Positions 12,001 to 22,778 of a stretch of DNA of 64,000 nt are shown one piece after another. A program made the translations under genes and the position numbers. Every line of letters begins with the position of its first letter. Positions within the stretch are counted from its first letter, which is position 1. The stretch is from Apostichopus japonicus (Eukaryota; Echinodermata; Holothuroidea; Aspidochirotida; Stichopodidae): positions 5,641,001 through 5,705,000 of the forward strand of contig NC_092579.1 of the NCBI RefSeq assembly GCF_037975245.1. Direction: 5' to 3'. The notes under the pieces were generated by a model. The model was not told the DNA's origin. It worked only from the letters and a program-made list of their open reading frames with translations, and did not search any database.

Positions 12001-14244
12001 ACTAACCACGAGGGAAGCAAAATTGGGGACCCTGGCAGTCTAATTTGATGAAATTACATTGTGAAAGACGTATAGAGGGTGTCTTTATTTTAATATTTCG
12101 TAGTAAAGGAACAAACCTAATACATCAGTTGATATTTTCAACTTCCATATGTTTTTGAATAATGATATTTTCACCTTCCATATGTTTTTGAATAATCGGT
12201 ATGACATAACTGGTATTCACCTAAGTTTACCGATTCCGATTATGTTCCGTTTATGCAATAATCGTACCGATTCCGATTAGGTTAATCGTTTGAACACTAC
12301 AAATTAGTAATTAATACAAAAAGCATTTGTCCATAATTTAAAGTTCCATTTGCCAACTAGATTATAATCTTCAAGTCTTCACAAAAATCCAGAAAACAGT
12401 CATTTTAAGTTAATCCATTTCAACTATAAAAATACACAAAAAGATCAAAGGAAATTGGGGTGGGGGGAGTGGGGGTGAAAGGATAAGAAACTGTACCTGT
12501 TTTTACGTTGAAGCTGTAATAAGTATTCATCATATTTATCAGGACCTTCAGCGATGGTGTTGGTGGCCTTAAATATGAAGAAAAGACAAGTAATTAAAGA
12601 CAATGAAATTGGAACTGAATAGTAGAAAGTTAAGCCTCAGGAATGAACACTAAATTGAGCCAAAGTCAAGCATTAAGTGTGACATCAGATATTGTTTGTG
12701 TGTGCCTATATTTCATTTATAAGAGTTCTGTTCAAAGTATCTCTTGCAAGATCCAGCTGTAGGATTCAAAACTGACTTTGAGTTTGTCAGCATCATGATT
12801 GATCTCAAGAGTAAGGCAAAAGATGTCAACAAAACAGTCGATACAGGTGGCAAAAGCCGATAGTGGATTAATGATCTTCCTTTCTTCTTTTTTTCCAACG
12901 CCGATAGTGGATTAATGATCTTCCTTACTTTTTTCTTCCAACCTGGACAGATAATCTGTGTCCATAGCCTAGTTGGTTAAGTTGTCAGCATATAAAGTGG
13001 GGAGGTTCGGGTTCAAATCTCAGTGGAGGCTGGAAATTTTTGCACTGTTCTAACTCATTACCGTTTCAAATATATATATATTTTATATATGAGATGAACT
13101 CAGAGAGAAACCGCATAGTATTGACCAATATGGTATACTGAAATTTTATTAGGGAAGTACAACTTATAAAATCCAAGTAATCCATAGTGGTCAACGTTGT
13201 TTTACGTATATTATTATTGAAACTTGTATACAGTATGTGGATTCTTTCTATAATATGTAATAGAAATATATTCTTTCAGCTACTTTAAAGGCTCTTCTTC
13301 CACTGTATAACAATTATCCACTTCTCCACAAATATACACTCACCTACAGTAATATTTATGTAATTGGGACATTCTAAACTAGAACTATTATTTTTTTTGT
13401 GGTCCATTTGTGCAGTACTGTTTGTAAGAGGAGTTCAACATGCAGGATTGGGGTGGGGGTGGGGTGGGGGGAGAGGGAGGCACTTTTCTGTTTTTTTGTG
13501 CAATATCTTCATTTTTTGTGTCTTATTTATTGGTTCCCTAGTTTTTTCCATTCATTGTGCAATTTTTCGTCTATAGGGCCCCATTGGAAATGGGCCGACG
13601 TTCAGTCAGCCTAATGGGTTTAGCTCCTGTTACTCTTTTTGTTCTTTTCTTTTCCGTCCTTTTTGTCTATTTTGTCTTTGTAATAGTTTTGTATTTTGAA
13701 CAATCTGAGTGCGAATAAAATCAAATCAAATCAAGGATGGGGCAAGTACAGTACAGTACATGTTGTAGGCAGAGCTGCCCGGCTACTTCCAAGGTAAGGA
13801 CAATTTGGTACACATGTTTATTTTCTGCATAAGGGCACATTATAGTCTGACTCCAGTACTTGAAAGTTGTTTATTACTTTACTATACTGTACATATTAGG
13901 CCCGGTCAAGTAGCTTCTATTAGATTTTTTACAAAATATATATAAAATTAAAATGTCTATATGTTTATTTATCACAGTTATTTTGATGTTTTGGTAGTTT
14001 TTTTTGTCTTGTCATAAAATAAATGACCTTTCTCCCACTTCCTGTCTTGGAGGCTGTGACAACATTGCTGACATATTAATAATAAATTAAGAAAATGATA
14101 TAAAACGCATCCTACTGTCATGTATGCATACAAATATAACTGGCAATGTGAGTCTAGTATGTAAGTTACTAAACCAACCTACCTGTGTCTCAGCTATTGA
14201 ACCTGCATATCCCTCCTTTGACCAGTGGCCTCTTTGTCCTCTTC
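5..14244 (-). CDS. KATNIP: KATNIP (katanin-interacting protein) orthologue, N-terminal half, 15 exons, partial
   Basis: Exons in transcript order: 14244-14183, 12567-12497, 10377-10211, 7924-7815, 7580-7514, 7362-7247, 6871-6686, 6143-6087, 5158-5005, 4254-4221 (34 nt), 3131-3034, 2476-2286, 2017-1812, 1043-890, 106-5. Every junction is GT-AG and codon phases agree throughout (1775 nt, about 591 codons). Recognisable KATNIP blocks in order: KEGYA, DEYLLQLQRKNR, EQGFSLYVNGANENL, APSKVQRRNWQQ, DYSDDFE, an acidic stretch, DMIVLDFG, NLSAKRKPDAEEF, a coiled-coil-like DDLKEIQRAMQAENSSL, and LEVLSNWSHSSRVGLTE, which opens the conserved DUF4457 region. In vertebrates KATNIP binds katanin and microtubules at the ciliary base and is linked to Joubert syndrome; that role here is inferred from orthology. 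The start-codon exon upstream of 14244 was not found (the first exon seen enters in phase 1), and the gene continues past the left edge. Introns carry SINEs and a hAT element. Confidence 0.93.
2745..2889 (-). mobile_element. tRNA-derived SINE, family A
   Basis: Read on the minus strand it begins GTGTCCATAGACTAGTGG (A-box-like) and carries a B box GGGTTCGAATCC about 50 bases later. A non-tRNA body with CAACTCATTACGATTTTC follows, ending in a TATATATA-rich tail. A second copy with the same head, body and tail is at 12958-13095 on the plus strand, which supports dispersal by retroposition and argues against a functional tRNA gene. It lies in a KATNIP intron. Confidence 0.75.
3345..3637 (+). mobile_element. 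tRNA-derived SINE, family B
   Basis: The tRNA-like head has an A box in GTGGTCAAGTGGTTAAGGC and a B box in GCAGGTTTGAGTCCTGG. The body contains GTGTCCTTGGGCAAGACAC, a motif I know from many deuterostome SINEs, and the 3-prime end is AT-rich (TATTATTAATATTC). It lies in a KATNIP intron. The family name is not assigned. Confidence 0.7.
3930..4186 (-). mobile_element. tRNA-derived SINE-like element, family C
   Basis: Read on minus, the head CGGTCAAGTGTTGGTTAAG resembles an A box with a Leu/Ser-type long spacer, and GGCAGGTTCGAGTGG resembles a B box. A GC-rich body follows (CCTCACCTGTGAGGCC, a short palindrome). Only one copy is seen in the window, so the SINE call rests on the two promoter boxes alone. 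Confidence 0.5.
8964..9046. repeat. (AAAGG)n pentanucleotide microsatellite
   Basis: About 16 near-perfect AAAGG units, with one interruption near the right end, inside a KATNIP intron. Confidence 0.95.
9206..10050. repeat. Diverged direct duplication in a KATNIP intron
   Basis: About 290 bases at 9206-9495 recur in degraded form at about 9755-10050. Shared blocks in the same order are CAGTGTGTTCAT, TGTTAAACTCT/TATTAAACTCT, GTCCAT.GA/TC..AGAAATTCAAA.AACC, CCTAGCACAGA, TTGATACTTA, TATAACATCAT and the closing CAGGTTTAA/CAGGTTCAA. Copy 1 contains a C-rich run. No coding content is evident in either copy. Confidence 0.6.
10098..10168. repeat. Three-copy short tandem repeat beside KATNIP exon 3
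   Basis: ATGTACCCAGATGTTGC occurs three times at intervals of about 24-28 bases, ending about 40 bases before the splice donor of the exon at 10211-10377. Confidence 0.8.
10406..12299. mobile_element. hAT-type DNA transposon, non-autonomous, complete ends
   Basis: Terminal inverted repeats are TAATGTTCAAACGATTA on the left and, reverse-complemented, TAGTGTTCAAACGATTA on the right (16 of 17 match). They are flanked by a perfect 8-bp target duplication CAAATTAG at 10398-10405 and 12300-12307. Subterminal ACCGATTCCGATTA motifs occur at both ends. Length is 1894 bp with no transposase-like ORF, so it must have been mobilised in trans. A younger hAT-like element is nested at 11103-11434. It sits in the KATNIP intron between exons 2 and 3. 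Confidence 0.9.
11103..11434. mobile_element. hAT-type MITE nested in the larger hAT element
   Basis: Left end CAGTGGCGTAGGAA, right end reverse-complemented CAAGGGCGTAGGAA (12 of 14), with a perfect 8-bp target duplication TAAAGAAA on both sides (11095-11102 and 11435-11442). The interior is rich in G and C homopolymer runs and contains two CAGATGCAATTTGGTGC-like motifs. There is no coding capacity. Confidence 0.88.
12958..13095 (+). mobile_element. tRNA-derived SINE, family A, second copy
   Basis: It starts GTGTCCATAGCCTAGTTGG, with B-box-like GGGTTCAAATCTC, then a body containing TAACTCATTACCGTTT and a (TA)n tail. It is homologous end to end to the minus-strand copy at 2745-2889. Confidence 0.75.
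13575..13735 (+). mobile_element. Non-LTR retroelement 3-prime end with AAATC-repeat tail
   Basis: A T-rich 3-prime UTR-like stretch ends in GTGCGAATAAAATCAAATC followed by further AAATC units. Short tandem repeats as a 3-prime tail are typical of L2, CR1 and RTE-like LINEs and their SINEs. The element at 14805-14968 ends almost identically. Confidence 0.55.
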
Positions 14245-14804
14245 CTAAGAGGAAAGAAAATGATGTGGTTGATAAATAGAACAAACTCATGTGAGAAATA
14301 GATTAGAAATAGAGAGTTAAAATTCACTTTAAAACTTGATTTATATTTGCCAAAAGTATTCCCTTCTTTTCTTGTGTATCAAATCTTTATTATTTCCAAT
14401 TTGACTTAATTTATCACTAATATTATCCTTTTTTTTTTACTCCAAAAAAATCAAGTTCAATTTATGCTCATTTTTAATAAATTTTACAGAAGTTTCATTA
14501 TGAAACACTTAGTTAGATACAGGCTACTTTAGGGGACTTAATTTGAGGATGGCTTAAATAAGTGTGCCATCATATATCACAGCGTTCACTACATTAAACA
14601 GTTATGTCAGATCATCCAAAATCACTGGGGTTTATAAAACGTTTTGATTTCACACTCCTTAGTGTACTAATGCAAACTGTCTCGAGGGCATTTACACTAG
14701 TTGACCTACTGTAGTTCATATTTAGACTATACATTGTGAGCTAAGAAGGTCTAAGCTAGGTGCAATTCTCTTGGTCCGTAATTACGGCATGCACAGTGGG
14801 TGCC

Positions 14805-14968
14805 GTCTTCTTTTTTTCATGTATTTTCATGTATGTTTATAAGGACCACAGTGGAAGAAGTCTGCTTGTCGGACTCTTCCCTGCACTTTGCTGTTGTTCC
14901 AATTCATCATGTTTAAATATGTCTACATTGGTTTGATTGTTGTGCGAGTAAATCAAATCAAATCAAGG
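14805..14968 (+). mobile_element. Second AAATC-tailed retroelement 3-prime end
   Basis: It ends TTGTGCGAGTAAATCAAATC plus one more AAATC unit, close to the tail at 13735. The body (GGACCACAGTGGAAGAAGTC and onward) differs from the first copy, so these are related but not the same family. No ORF. Confidence 0.5.
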
Positions 14969-14970
14969 CC

Positions 14971-15230
14971 GTGGTTATTCTTACGACAAGTCGTAACAAT
15001 TATTTATAAGCTATTCTTACGACATCAGCGAATTCAGGCGAATTCAAAGTAAATAAAGCAACTGCGCATGTATTAAGGGTAACCCTAACTCTAACCCTCA
15101 ATCCAACCCTAAACCTAACCGGAAATTATTGTTACTCCTGGTCGTAAAAATAGTACTCGTAGTCGTAAAAATAGCAACTGCGCATGCGCAAAAGGGAATT
15201 ATTGTTATGACTAGTTGTAAGAATAGCCAC
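14971..15230. mobile_element. MITE with 34-bp inverted ends and a telomere-like core
   Basis: The left end GTGGTTATTCTTACGACAAG and the reverse-complemented right end GTGGCTATTCTTACAACTAG continue to match for about 34 bases (CGTAACAATTATT / CATAACAATAATT). TTCTTACGAC/GTCGTAA motifs repeat internally on both sides. The core (15076-15120) is degenerate CCCTAA-type repeat. No target duplication is clear. Confidence 0.7.
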
Positions 15231-16030
15231 TTTGTCAAATCAATGCCCAACTTAAAACCATTTGTGTATACATACTAGGCCTAGTAACTTGGACACTCCA
15301 TGCTACTGTTATCAGTGACAATCTGTTGAATAGATTAGGCAAGCAACTTGTTAAGCTAACGTTGTTGGTATGATAGTATGCTGACATTAGTCTGTAGTCT
15401 AACTGTCGTCCACCGTTATCCCACTGTCTGCAGCCTAAGTGAGGCCTAACAGATAACTTACATAGACTGTGTTAGAGTTAGACATAGCCTAGGCCTATGC
15501 CTAAATAAACGTTATTTACAATACGAGGATGGTAATTTGTATGACATAGCCTACCTTGCATAATTAGTTTGTAAGTTAATCGTAAAAAGCTGTTCGAAAC
15601 ATAGTGATTAGTTCCTCCAAACTTTTGTTCTTGCTGAGTGCGAAGACCTACAAATATTTAGATTCTAGAACATTTTATTTGGCCGTAATAATAAATTTGT
15701 TGTTATGTGTCCTAGACACTAAGTTCAAAGGTCAAATATTCAATATTTGTAACCAATTTACGTGAACAAAATACGGCTAAAATGACAAGCCCTTTTAACA
15801 AAGTGGTAGGTTCATAGAAATGGAGAGGAGTTCGGTAGGCTACACTAAAGTACCGATGATACAAATCTCACAGACGTGTGTTCATGTAATGGTGGTTTTG
15901 AGAATGAATTTCCATTTTCAATCTTTGGTGGTGTAAAAAGGCTATGTATCTGATAGCTTCATTGTAAATTTGTAATAATATGAGTCAAGAAGTTAGCCAA
16001 TATAAGATTTATAAATCTTAAGTTATAAAC
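15231..16030. other. Non-coding stretch upstream of KATNIP, no feature seen
   Basis: I see no convincing ORF, RNA gene or repeat. The missing 5-prime exon of KATNIP could lie here or elsewhere between 14245 and 28000, but I could not identify it. Confidence 0.4.
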
Positions 16031-16038
16031 TTCATAAG

Positions 16039-16278
16039 CAGAGGCGTCGCCAAGGGGGCCTTGCTTGGGGGCTAATTCTTGATCATAAAGTTACTTCAAG
16101 TTGCAAAATATAGCACCCGCAGATTGCATCTAAGGACCCTTAATTAATAAAATATTCTCAAAGGGAGGAGGACACCCCTCCCCTTAGACCCCTTCCAGGA
16201 CGAGATTCACAAATAAACATTGTGCCACCCCAAGGGCCTCCCCCCCCCCCAATATTGAAATCTCAGGCGATACCACTG
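16039..16278. mobile_element. hAT-type MITE
   Basis: Left end CAGAGGCGTCGCC, right end reverse-complemented CAGTGGTATCGCC (10 of 13), with 8-bp flanks TTCATAAG (16031-16038) and TTCACAAG (16279-16286) that match at 7 of 8 positions. C- and G-runs inside resemble the MITE at 11103. Confidence 0.75.
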
Positions 16279-16286
16279 TTCACAAG

Positions 16287-17772
16287 GAAGTAGCCTAGCT
16301 ATACAGTGTACGGTTCCAGGCTATAGCAATTCGAGATATAGGCATCGTAGGAATTCTGACTATAGGAATCAGCTTAATTGTCTGTAGTCATGATTGTCAA
16401 CAGAATAGTCGGTGACTAAGATATGTTTTACTGAAGCTCAAATAAAAGCAAATAGTCTATTCTCAACCACCTTATTGGAAACATAACAAGAATATTGGCG
16501 AACGTATAACAACAAAAGTCGCGGGGCTATTTTGTGTGGTTTCCCACTACAGGGGCTCAGAAAGAGCATTGAAAATGTAATAAAGTAAATAGAGTAATCT
16601 CAATTAAGGAGGGGGAGGGGAAGGGGGGTTGGAAAGCCTACTACTAGGCTCCTCCAGTCAGCTTCAATTAATTAGGTAGCCACATTCTTGCTCTGAGTAA
16701 AAATCTCATATTGTGTTACACACGATAACGAAAGGTTACAAAAATGGCAGTGCTTGTTGCGAAATACAAAATATTAATGACCTTCATCAATTAGTACAAG
16801 TAGGCTGATAGACCTACTATACGTTTTCCTGTCATAAGCCAACTTGAGACAGCTACATATATATCCAATACATTTGCCAAATGGCAGTATTTGTACATTT
16901 CTTTTCGGACACATCCAAATGGCTTTCAGTAACTAGTGTGATAACGACTGGAATTCAGTTGTATTTTAAGTGGAACTGAAAACGAAAGCACTTGAACTTT
17001 GTAGCAGACAGTAGAGTATTCTGACATCAGTTTCGGAAAGCAGGCAGTCAAAGGAAAGAACATTGAGTAGGCCTTTAGGAATCGATCACAAAGCTTGGAG
17101 TCACGATAAATGAAAGAAAAGCATATCCATTTGTTGGCAAACAAGGAAATATATATATTTCAGCATTAGTAATGGTAAAATAGAAATCGGTTATAAGAAC
17201 TGCATAATAGCTTGTGTTAAGTTCACGCTGTTGTTTAAGTAAGACATCAAGATTCCCAAGCAATCGTTTGTCATATAATGGGCTAGAGCAGGGTTTCCCT
17301 AACTTTATCCCCTACGACCCCCCCCCCCCCCCGGGCCCCCGTGGATGTCAGAGTTGTCCACGAATCCCCAACTTTTCGAAACACGATCTTAGTCATTATT
17401 ATGCTAGCTATAATACGCATAACAGTGCTTCGTAAAAGATCAAGTCATGGCATAGTGTAATATTGTAATGAGAAAAAAACAAGAGATGAACAAATATTTA
17501 TTTGGAAACTTCAAGATCAGATCACGAATTGTACCACGCATAGATCACCCATCACACACGATGGTACATCATGTTATAACAAGCTACTGGATGACTGCAT
17601 GGTGTCACTCAACAACAATTTTCAAGCATGAATTTATGCTAACTTTGCTTTGTGTCGGGCAAAATGGAGGTCATCTGGAATTTCCAATAAAATAGTAATT
17701 AATATGGCCAACCTCTCAGTTACTTTCTCAGCTCTTTATCTTTACGACATTCTGTCATGCGTACACCAACTT
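16287..17772. other. Intergenic, no feature supported
   Basis: AT-rich DNA with G- and C-homopolymer runs near 16610 and 17320. There are only short chance ORFs without recognisable domains. Confidence 0.4.
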
Positions 17773-18334
17773 CATGGGCGCAGATCCTGCATGGGGACAG
17801 CAGACGCGTCCCCACCAACTTTTTCAGTGGTGGGGACATGATATACCGTGTCCTCACCAATTTGTCTTGACCAAACGCTGCATTTCAAATTCTCCTGTAT
17901 TGAACTTTGGCGCAGTTTGATCCAGCATTGTGCAAATGACATGCAGCAGTTCTCAAGTTATTATATTTATCCACAGTTGTTAAATATTGGACGGAAATCG
18001 CATAAGCTGTAGTCTATGATTGTTTTCTGGGAGAGGACCCCATGACCCGTCGTATACAAAAGTCTACTTGGATTATTTGTCCCCTGATTTTTTTGTTCTG
18101 CAGACGCCCATGTGTTTCCCCCAACTAAAATTTCTAAGCCATGAGATTTCAAATTTAAGGAGGTTTTGGAGCATTATTGGGTCTGGGAAGTGTTATTTCC
18201 GGCGATCTGGGAGGTATATTTGCCCAAAAAATTCTTGTACGCTATACGCGCGAACCAATGGTCGCGCTCCGCTTAGATAGTATCAGAGAACAGATACGCG
18301 CCCCACCATTATCCAAGACTGATCTGCGCCCATG
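17773..18334. mobile_element. Inverted-repeat-bounded element containing the GCGCCACC-family core
   Basis: CATGGGCGCAGATC at 17773-17786 is exactly inverted as GATCTGCGCCCATG at 18321-18334. A third related end, CTGCAGACGCCCATG, occurs near 18103-18117, suggesting nesting. From about 18180 to 18290, reading minus, there is the core CTTAG..GGAGCGCGACCATTGG...GTACAAGAAT...CCCAGATCGCCGGAAAT, shared with copies near 32.7, 33.7 and 35.1 kb. Confidence 0.6.
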
Positions 18335-20050
18335 AGACGGACCGCATCCGTAATGAAATTTGGTATATACACAAAATATCACGAAGCGCGCGAACAATTT
18401 TGGGGATGTAGTTGCTACACGCCTGCACCCAAGCAAATGTCCCCGCAATATTTGAAACAAATCGCCGCCCCTGCTCACCTCAACCTCAGCCTCCAGTCCC
18501 TGTGCAACATGGGAACTGCTTCAGACCATGTCATCTTAAAATTCATTTACCACAGGACACACTTTCACACTGAAATAACTTAAACCTTTTACTGCCGATT
18601 TCAGTGGTTGTCAGAGAACACGATTTAGGAAATCCCCCTAAAGTATTTTATTGATTGCTTTGCGTATTGAATTAATTGCCGATGCTAATTATTTAGCCAT
18701 GGTTTTGTGCATCCTTAAGCGTTACGTAATAATGTCTTGTCAATAGAGTATCGGAATTCGGCATGAGCAGTATATTAGTATACCGTATAGCCATATGCTC
18801 TTTCCCTTTTCTGTCTCGGGTTTGTTTTATTATGCAAAACTTAGGTAAAATTTTAGTTCAAAAGAAAGAAAATCAGTCTATCCACTGTCATTGTGACTCA
18901 TTACTTTACGCATTCAATTGGTTGTTTTGGTATCTCTATAGATGGCAAAAGAGGCAAGGAGGGGGGGGGGGGATCCATGCCTGAACGAGAAACAAAGAAA
19001 GAAAGAAAACGTAAATACTAAGGCAGAAAGCCGACGCTCATATTGAGGCATACATAGAAAAGGAAGAAATCTATAATATAAAGAAATATGATTCTAACTG
19101 TAATTAATTTTTTGTTGTTGCTATAATTATATTTCACATTGAAATCACTTATACTCTCTCTGTCCTTCTTTACGGCCCTGTCGACTGCTCTCTGCAAAGA
19201 ATCCGTGACAGCTGTATTGGACAGTTAAGCTTTGGAGTTTCTTATCAAGAAAAATACAATTAACAAAATCGGATTTGGGTGGTGAAAGATGTACAATTCA
19301 GGGGGTTCGAGTCCAAACACCTCATTGAATAATAACTACGTACGCCAACAAGCTTTTTGAAAAGCCCTACTTTTACCGTAACTGTCAATTTCCACAAACA
19401 AGCATTGATCAATTCCGTTCACTGGCAAGCGGCATTATATATACAAAGGGGATAGTATACGTCGTACTGTCCATTGATATAAAGTAATGTTCATTCGTCA
19501 ATTCTTTCAATCGGGCCCGATAAACCAACCAACTGAATTTAAGCCCTTGCCAGAAAATCGTCGGCGGATTTGTCATCTCCAATTGTCAAGAGATTACCGC
19601 TGCATTTGGGAGTAAATCTCCATTCCTGCTGCACACAATGCTGTTACACTCCAAATCGTAAATAACAAACAACACTCGGAGCCTACTTTTTGCATGTTAG
19701 CAGAAATTATTATGGCATAGGAATCATATACATGTTAATTCATGTATTAGCTATAATTGTTTATAATCACAAAAAACGTATCATTGGTCAGAAAAAGAAC
19801 AAGTTTTCATGGGCCTATAGCTCTCTGCTAGTGTAGCGTAAGTGTCTAAGAAAAGTTCCTCTTTCACTAATAGGGGTGGTGTACATATAATAAGCATAAA
19901 ACTAATTAATAATATCAGTGGTGTGCACAGTGCATATGTTGCAAAAATTTCTAATACCGTTGCATGGTTATTTTTTAATCTGAGTATAGTTTCTGTTGGT
20001 AATTCGGTTTTACACTCAAGAACAAAATATAAAATGATTCATGCATTGCG
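18335..20050. other. Intergenic, no feature supported
   Basis: No gene or RNA gene recognised. A short run of G occurs near 18960 and AAAG repeats near 18990. Confidence 0.35.
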
Positions 20051-20408
20051 TTAAAGGCATTAGAGACTCGCCCAAACCGCGTGCCGCGACCTGAAAAAGT
20101 TAACTTTCCGTTGCTTGCAAGTGAATTTTTGTTCTTGTCGCTACAAAATGCAGACAGTAATGAAACTTGATATACCTTGCTATCTTTTATCTATTGACCT
20201 GAGATGTCCATCGCTGCTATGTACACTGTTTTGTGGGTATTGACCGTAGCTGTATGTATTGACTGTACACTAGTGTCTAATTACCGACGGTAGTAAGCTG
20301 TGTATGTATTTTCTGGGATCGATGGTGGTGTCTAACACCTCATGTTTCACCTCATTCGAAACTAGGTCAGAGACGTTTCTTTTGTGCGCGAGTCTTCACA
20401 CCCTTTAA
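20051..20408 (+). mobile_element. TTAA-bounded MITE (piggyBac-like), copy 1
   Basis: It is bounded by TTAA at both ends. The left terminus TTAAAGGCATTAGAGACTCG and the reverse-complemented right terminus TTAAAGGGTGTGAAGACTCG are an imperfect inverted repeat. Homologous sequence in inverse orientation is at 42044-42378 (shared GTTAACTTTCCGTTGCTTGC, ATCGATGGTGGTGTCTAACAC, CGAAACTAGGTCAGA). No ORF. Confidence 0.75.
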
Positions 20409-21985
20409 GCTGTATGAATCATACACCTGCTCACATGTGTCGTATCTATTGAGGCTATTGATTGTACATAACTCAACCAAAAGATATTCTTTTAAAGGTC
20501 TAGGACACCTATATGAACAACATTGTCCCAATCACTCTAATTAGAAGTCATGAAAATAGTTGCAACTCACATCAAAATCAATCAAAGATTGACCATTTTA
20601 TAAGTCTTTCCCTAATTCTATAGTTCATTGTACGAACAAAAAATTAGCTAATTATGCACATTAATGATGTAATGGGAAGTGACTGCCTAATTTTCTGTCA
20701 TGTTATTCCTTTGTTTTTACAACCTTCATTTCAAGGACACTGAACACGGGTTTTGTGGCCTAAGGAGATGTTTTGAAATATTTGTTAATGTGTTCTTTGA
20801 AAATAGGAACATCCCATTATTCAAATGACATAGGCCTATGTAGGCTGGTAATTAGCTAGGGGTTAAACTTTTCAGGCCTAATATAAGACATGTTGATAAT
20901 TGCAACACTCCACATTTTGAATGACTTCACCAAGATTTAAGATTTAGATTTAAAAAAATTCAAATGTGTACATCTTGGAAACGAAAAAGATTTTCGACAA
21001 ATTTCAACAGATATTGAACGAGATTATCACACTCACACACAACAAATGGACTGAAATTGAATGTAGGTCCAATTGGCTAGACATGTCCGTAGTGTTTCAA
21101 CTTCACATGAACAACAGAGGTGTCATTTGATGACATTCAACGCACTTTGTCTAATTTCTGACAAAAAGTTGTAACACATTATATAAGATGCCATTGAGAC
21201 AACAAGTGCCTTTATATTTTTCCCGTTGAGTTTTGTGTTGCATCTGAAGAACTGATCTAAAGATCTGTGTATTATAAGAATACAAAGTCTAGTCACTTTA
21301 ACTGATGAACCGCAGCCCAAAGGGTAATTCCTCCCAAAAAATAAATCTGGTATAGATATATGTAACCTGAACTGATTACAGTGTTGTTGAACGGTCTTCT
21401 AAATAAGTAAAAAAGTAAAATTTTGTGCCCAACCGATCCTTTAAATTTAACGTATTTTAGCCTTTTTAAATTGATTGATTCTAACATCTTCATCTCGAGG
21501 CTCGACGTGTCATTTTGTATACATTTTAAACATATGAAAAAGTTGATCAGACACATACTATACAGCGTGTTACAGAGTGACGAAAATGGAGTGTTATATG
21601 CGATCTGACCTCTGTTGATCTTAAAATAAATCAGTTTAACCTTCTTTGGAAATTTTACCTGTATCTATGTAAAGTTATAATTGCCAGTGTGTTATGACAT
21701 GATCATTCATTTCCTGAAAACGAGGAGTCGTGACTTCCTGATGTGACGAACTTAACAATACGCATATAAGCCTATATATTTGACACGAAACTTTCGTTTT
21801 GCTCTTGTTTCAAAGTATGAGCCATGATCTGTTCCAGCATCACATCTCAATTTCTGAATAAAGTATTTTCAAAAGTTTGGTCTTCCTTATATTTCAATAT
21901 ATAATCATCAATATTCTTGTTGCAATTTTATATTCTTTTCATTTTATATGATCCATATAAGGCATAAGGTTCTCATTCCTTTTTC
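20409..21985. other. Intergenic, no feature supported
   Basis: No domain-bearing ORF or repeat was recognised. TTAAAGG-like and AT-rich segments only. Confidence 0.35.
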
Positions 21986-21989
21986 GTAA

Positions 21990-22222
21990 AAGATACACAC
22001 ACACACACACGCATACACACACGCATGTTTGTATTACATTCCAACCGAGGACCCATTGTATTTTCCATTGTTCAAATCCACGTACCCTAACCTTAACAAT
22101 ACCCCATATAATAGAATTCTTCCGAGGACGTGGTGATTCTTTAGAAATCACAACCGAGGACCTGGAATTCTTTTGTTCAAGTCCTCGGTCAGAATACAAA
22201 ACAAACGCACACACACACACAC
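21990..22222. repeat. Inverted-repeat element flanked by (AC)n on both sides
   Basis: (AC)n tracts at about 21994-22022 and 22206-22224 bracket an inverted pair TTTGTATTACATTCCAACCG / (reverse complement of the right end) TTTGTATTCTGACCGAGGAC. The block CCGAGGAC/GTCCTCGG occurs four times. It resembles a small MITE that landed in, or seeded, a microsatellite. Confidence 0.5.
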
Positions 22223-22727
22223 ACATACACAAAGGAATTTTTCTGTGGTGTTCCTTGATATTTATCCTGGTCCCTTATTCCACTCTCCACACCCCTTAGC
22301 GTCGTAAACTGCGTGAAGACGGATAGAAAACCGTTGTTTCGCGTTATTCGGTTATATTTTTGAACAGAATCATAAGCAAAATAATCTCGTTTCAGGTACC
22401 GACCCGGCCACCACTGGTACCAAAATATATATGACCTAAAGTATACTTGCATTCAGGGCATAACTTCAATTATATATTTATGGGAACCCACTGCTTTTCA
22501 TTATGGGAGGGAGATACGGACAGAACCTATTTTCTAACCCTCTTTGGGGTTGGCCAGACAAACGTTTGGAGGAAGGCATATGGGCCCCCTGCCACCCCCC
22601 CCCTCACCTCTCGTAGCTACCCCATCGTTTGCATCGAGTGGGTACCGATGAGATACTTCGAACTCTTTAGAATAAAACTGAAAATCATGTGTACTTTCTT
22701 GCGATTGGGAAGGGGAATGGAGAGGAG

Positions 22728-22778
22728 TGTGGGGTGGGGTTGGGTTGGGTTGGGGTGGGGTGGGGTGGGGTGGGGGCA
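22728..22778. repeat. (GGGGT)n G-rich simple repeat
   Basis: Runs of GGGGT/GGGTT units; four or more G-tracts in a row could form a G-quadruplex on the plus strand. Confidence 0.85.

Noticed and set aside
12958..13030. Functional tRNA gene
   Set aside because: A and B boxes are present, but no cloverleaf with paired acceptor stem can be formed, and a second copy with the same non-tRNA tail shows it is a SINE.
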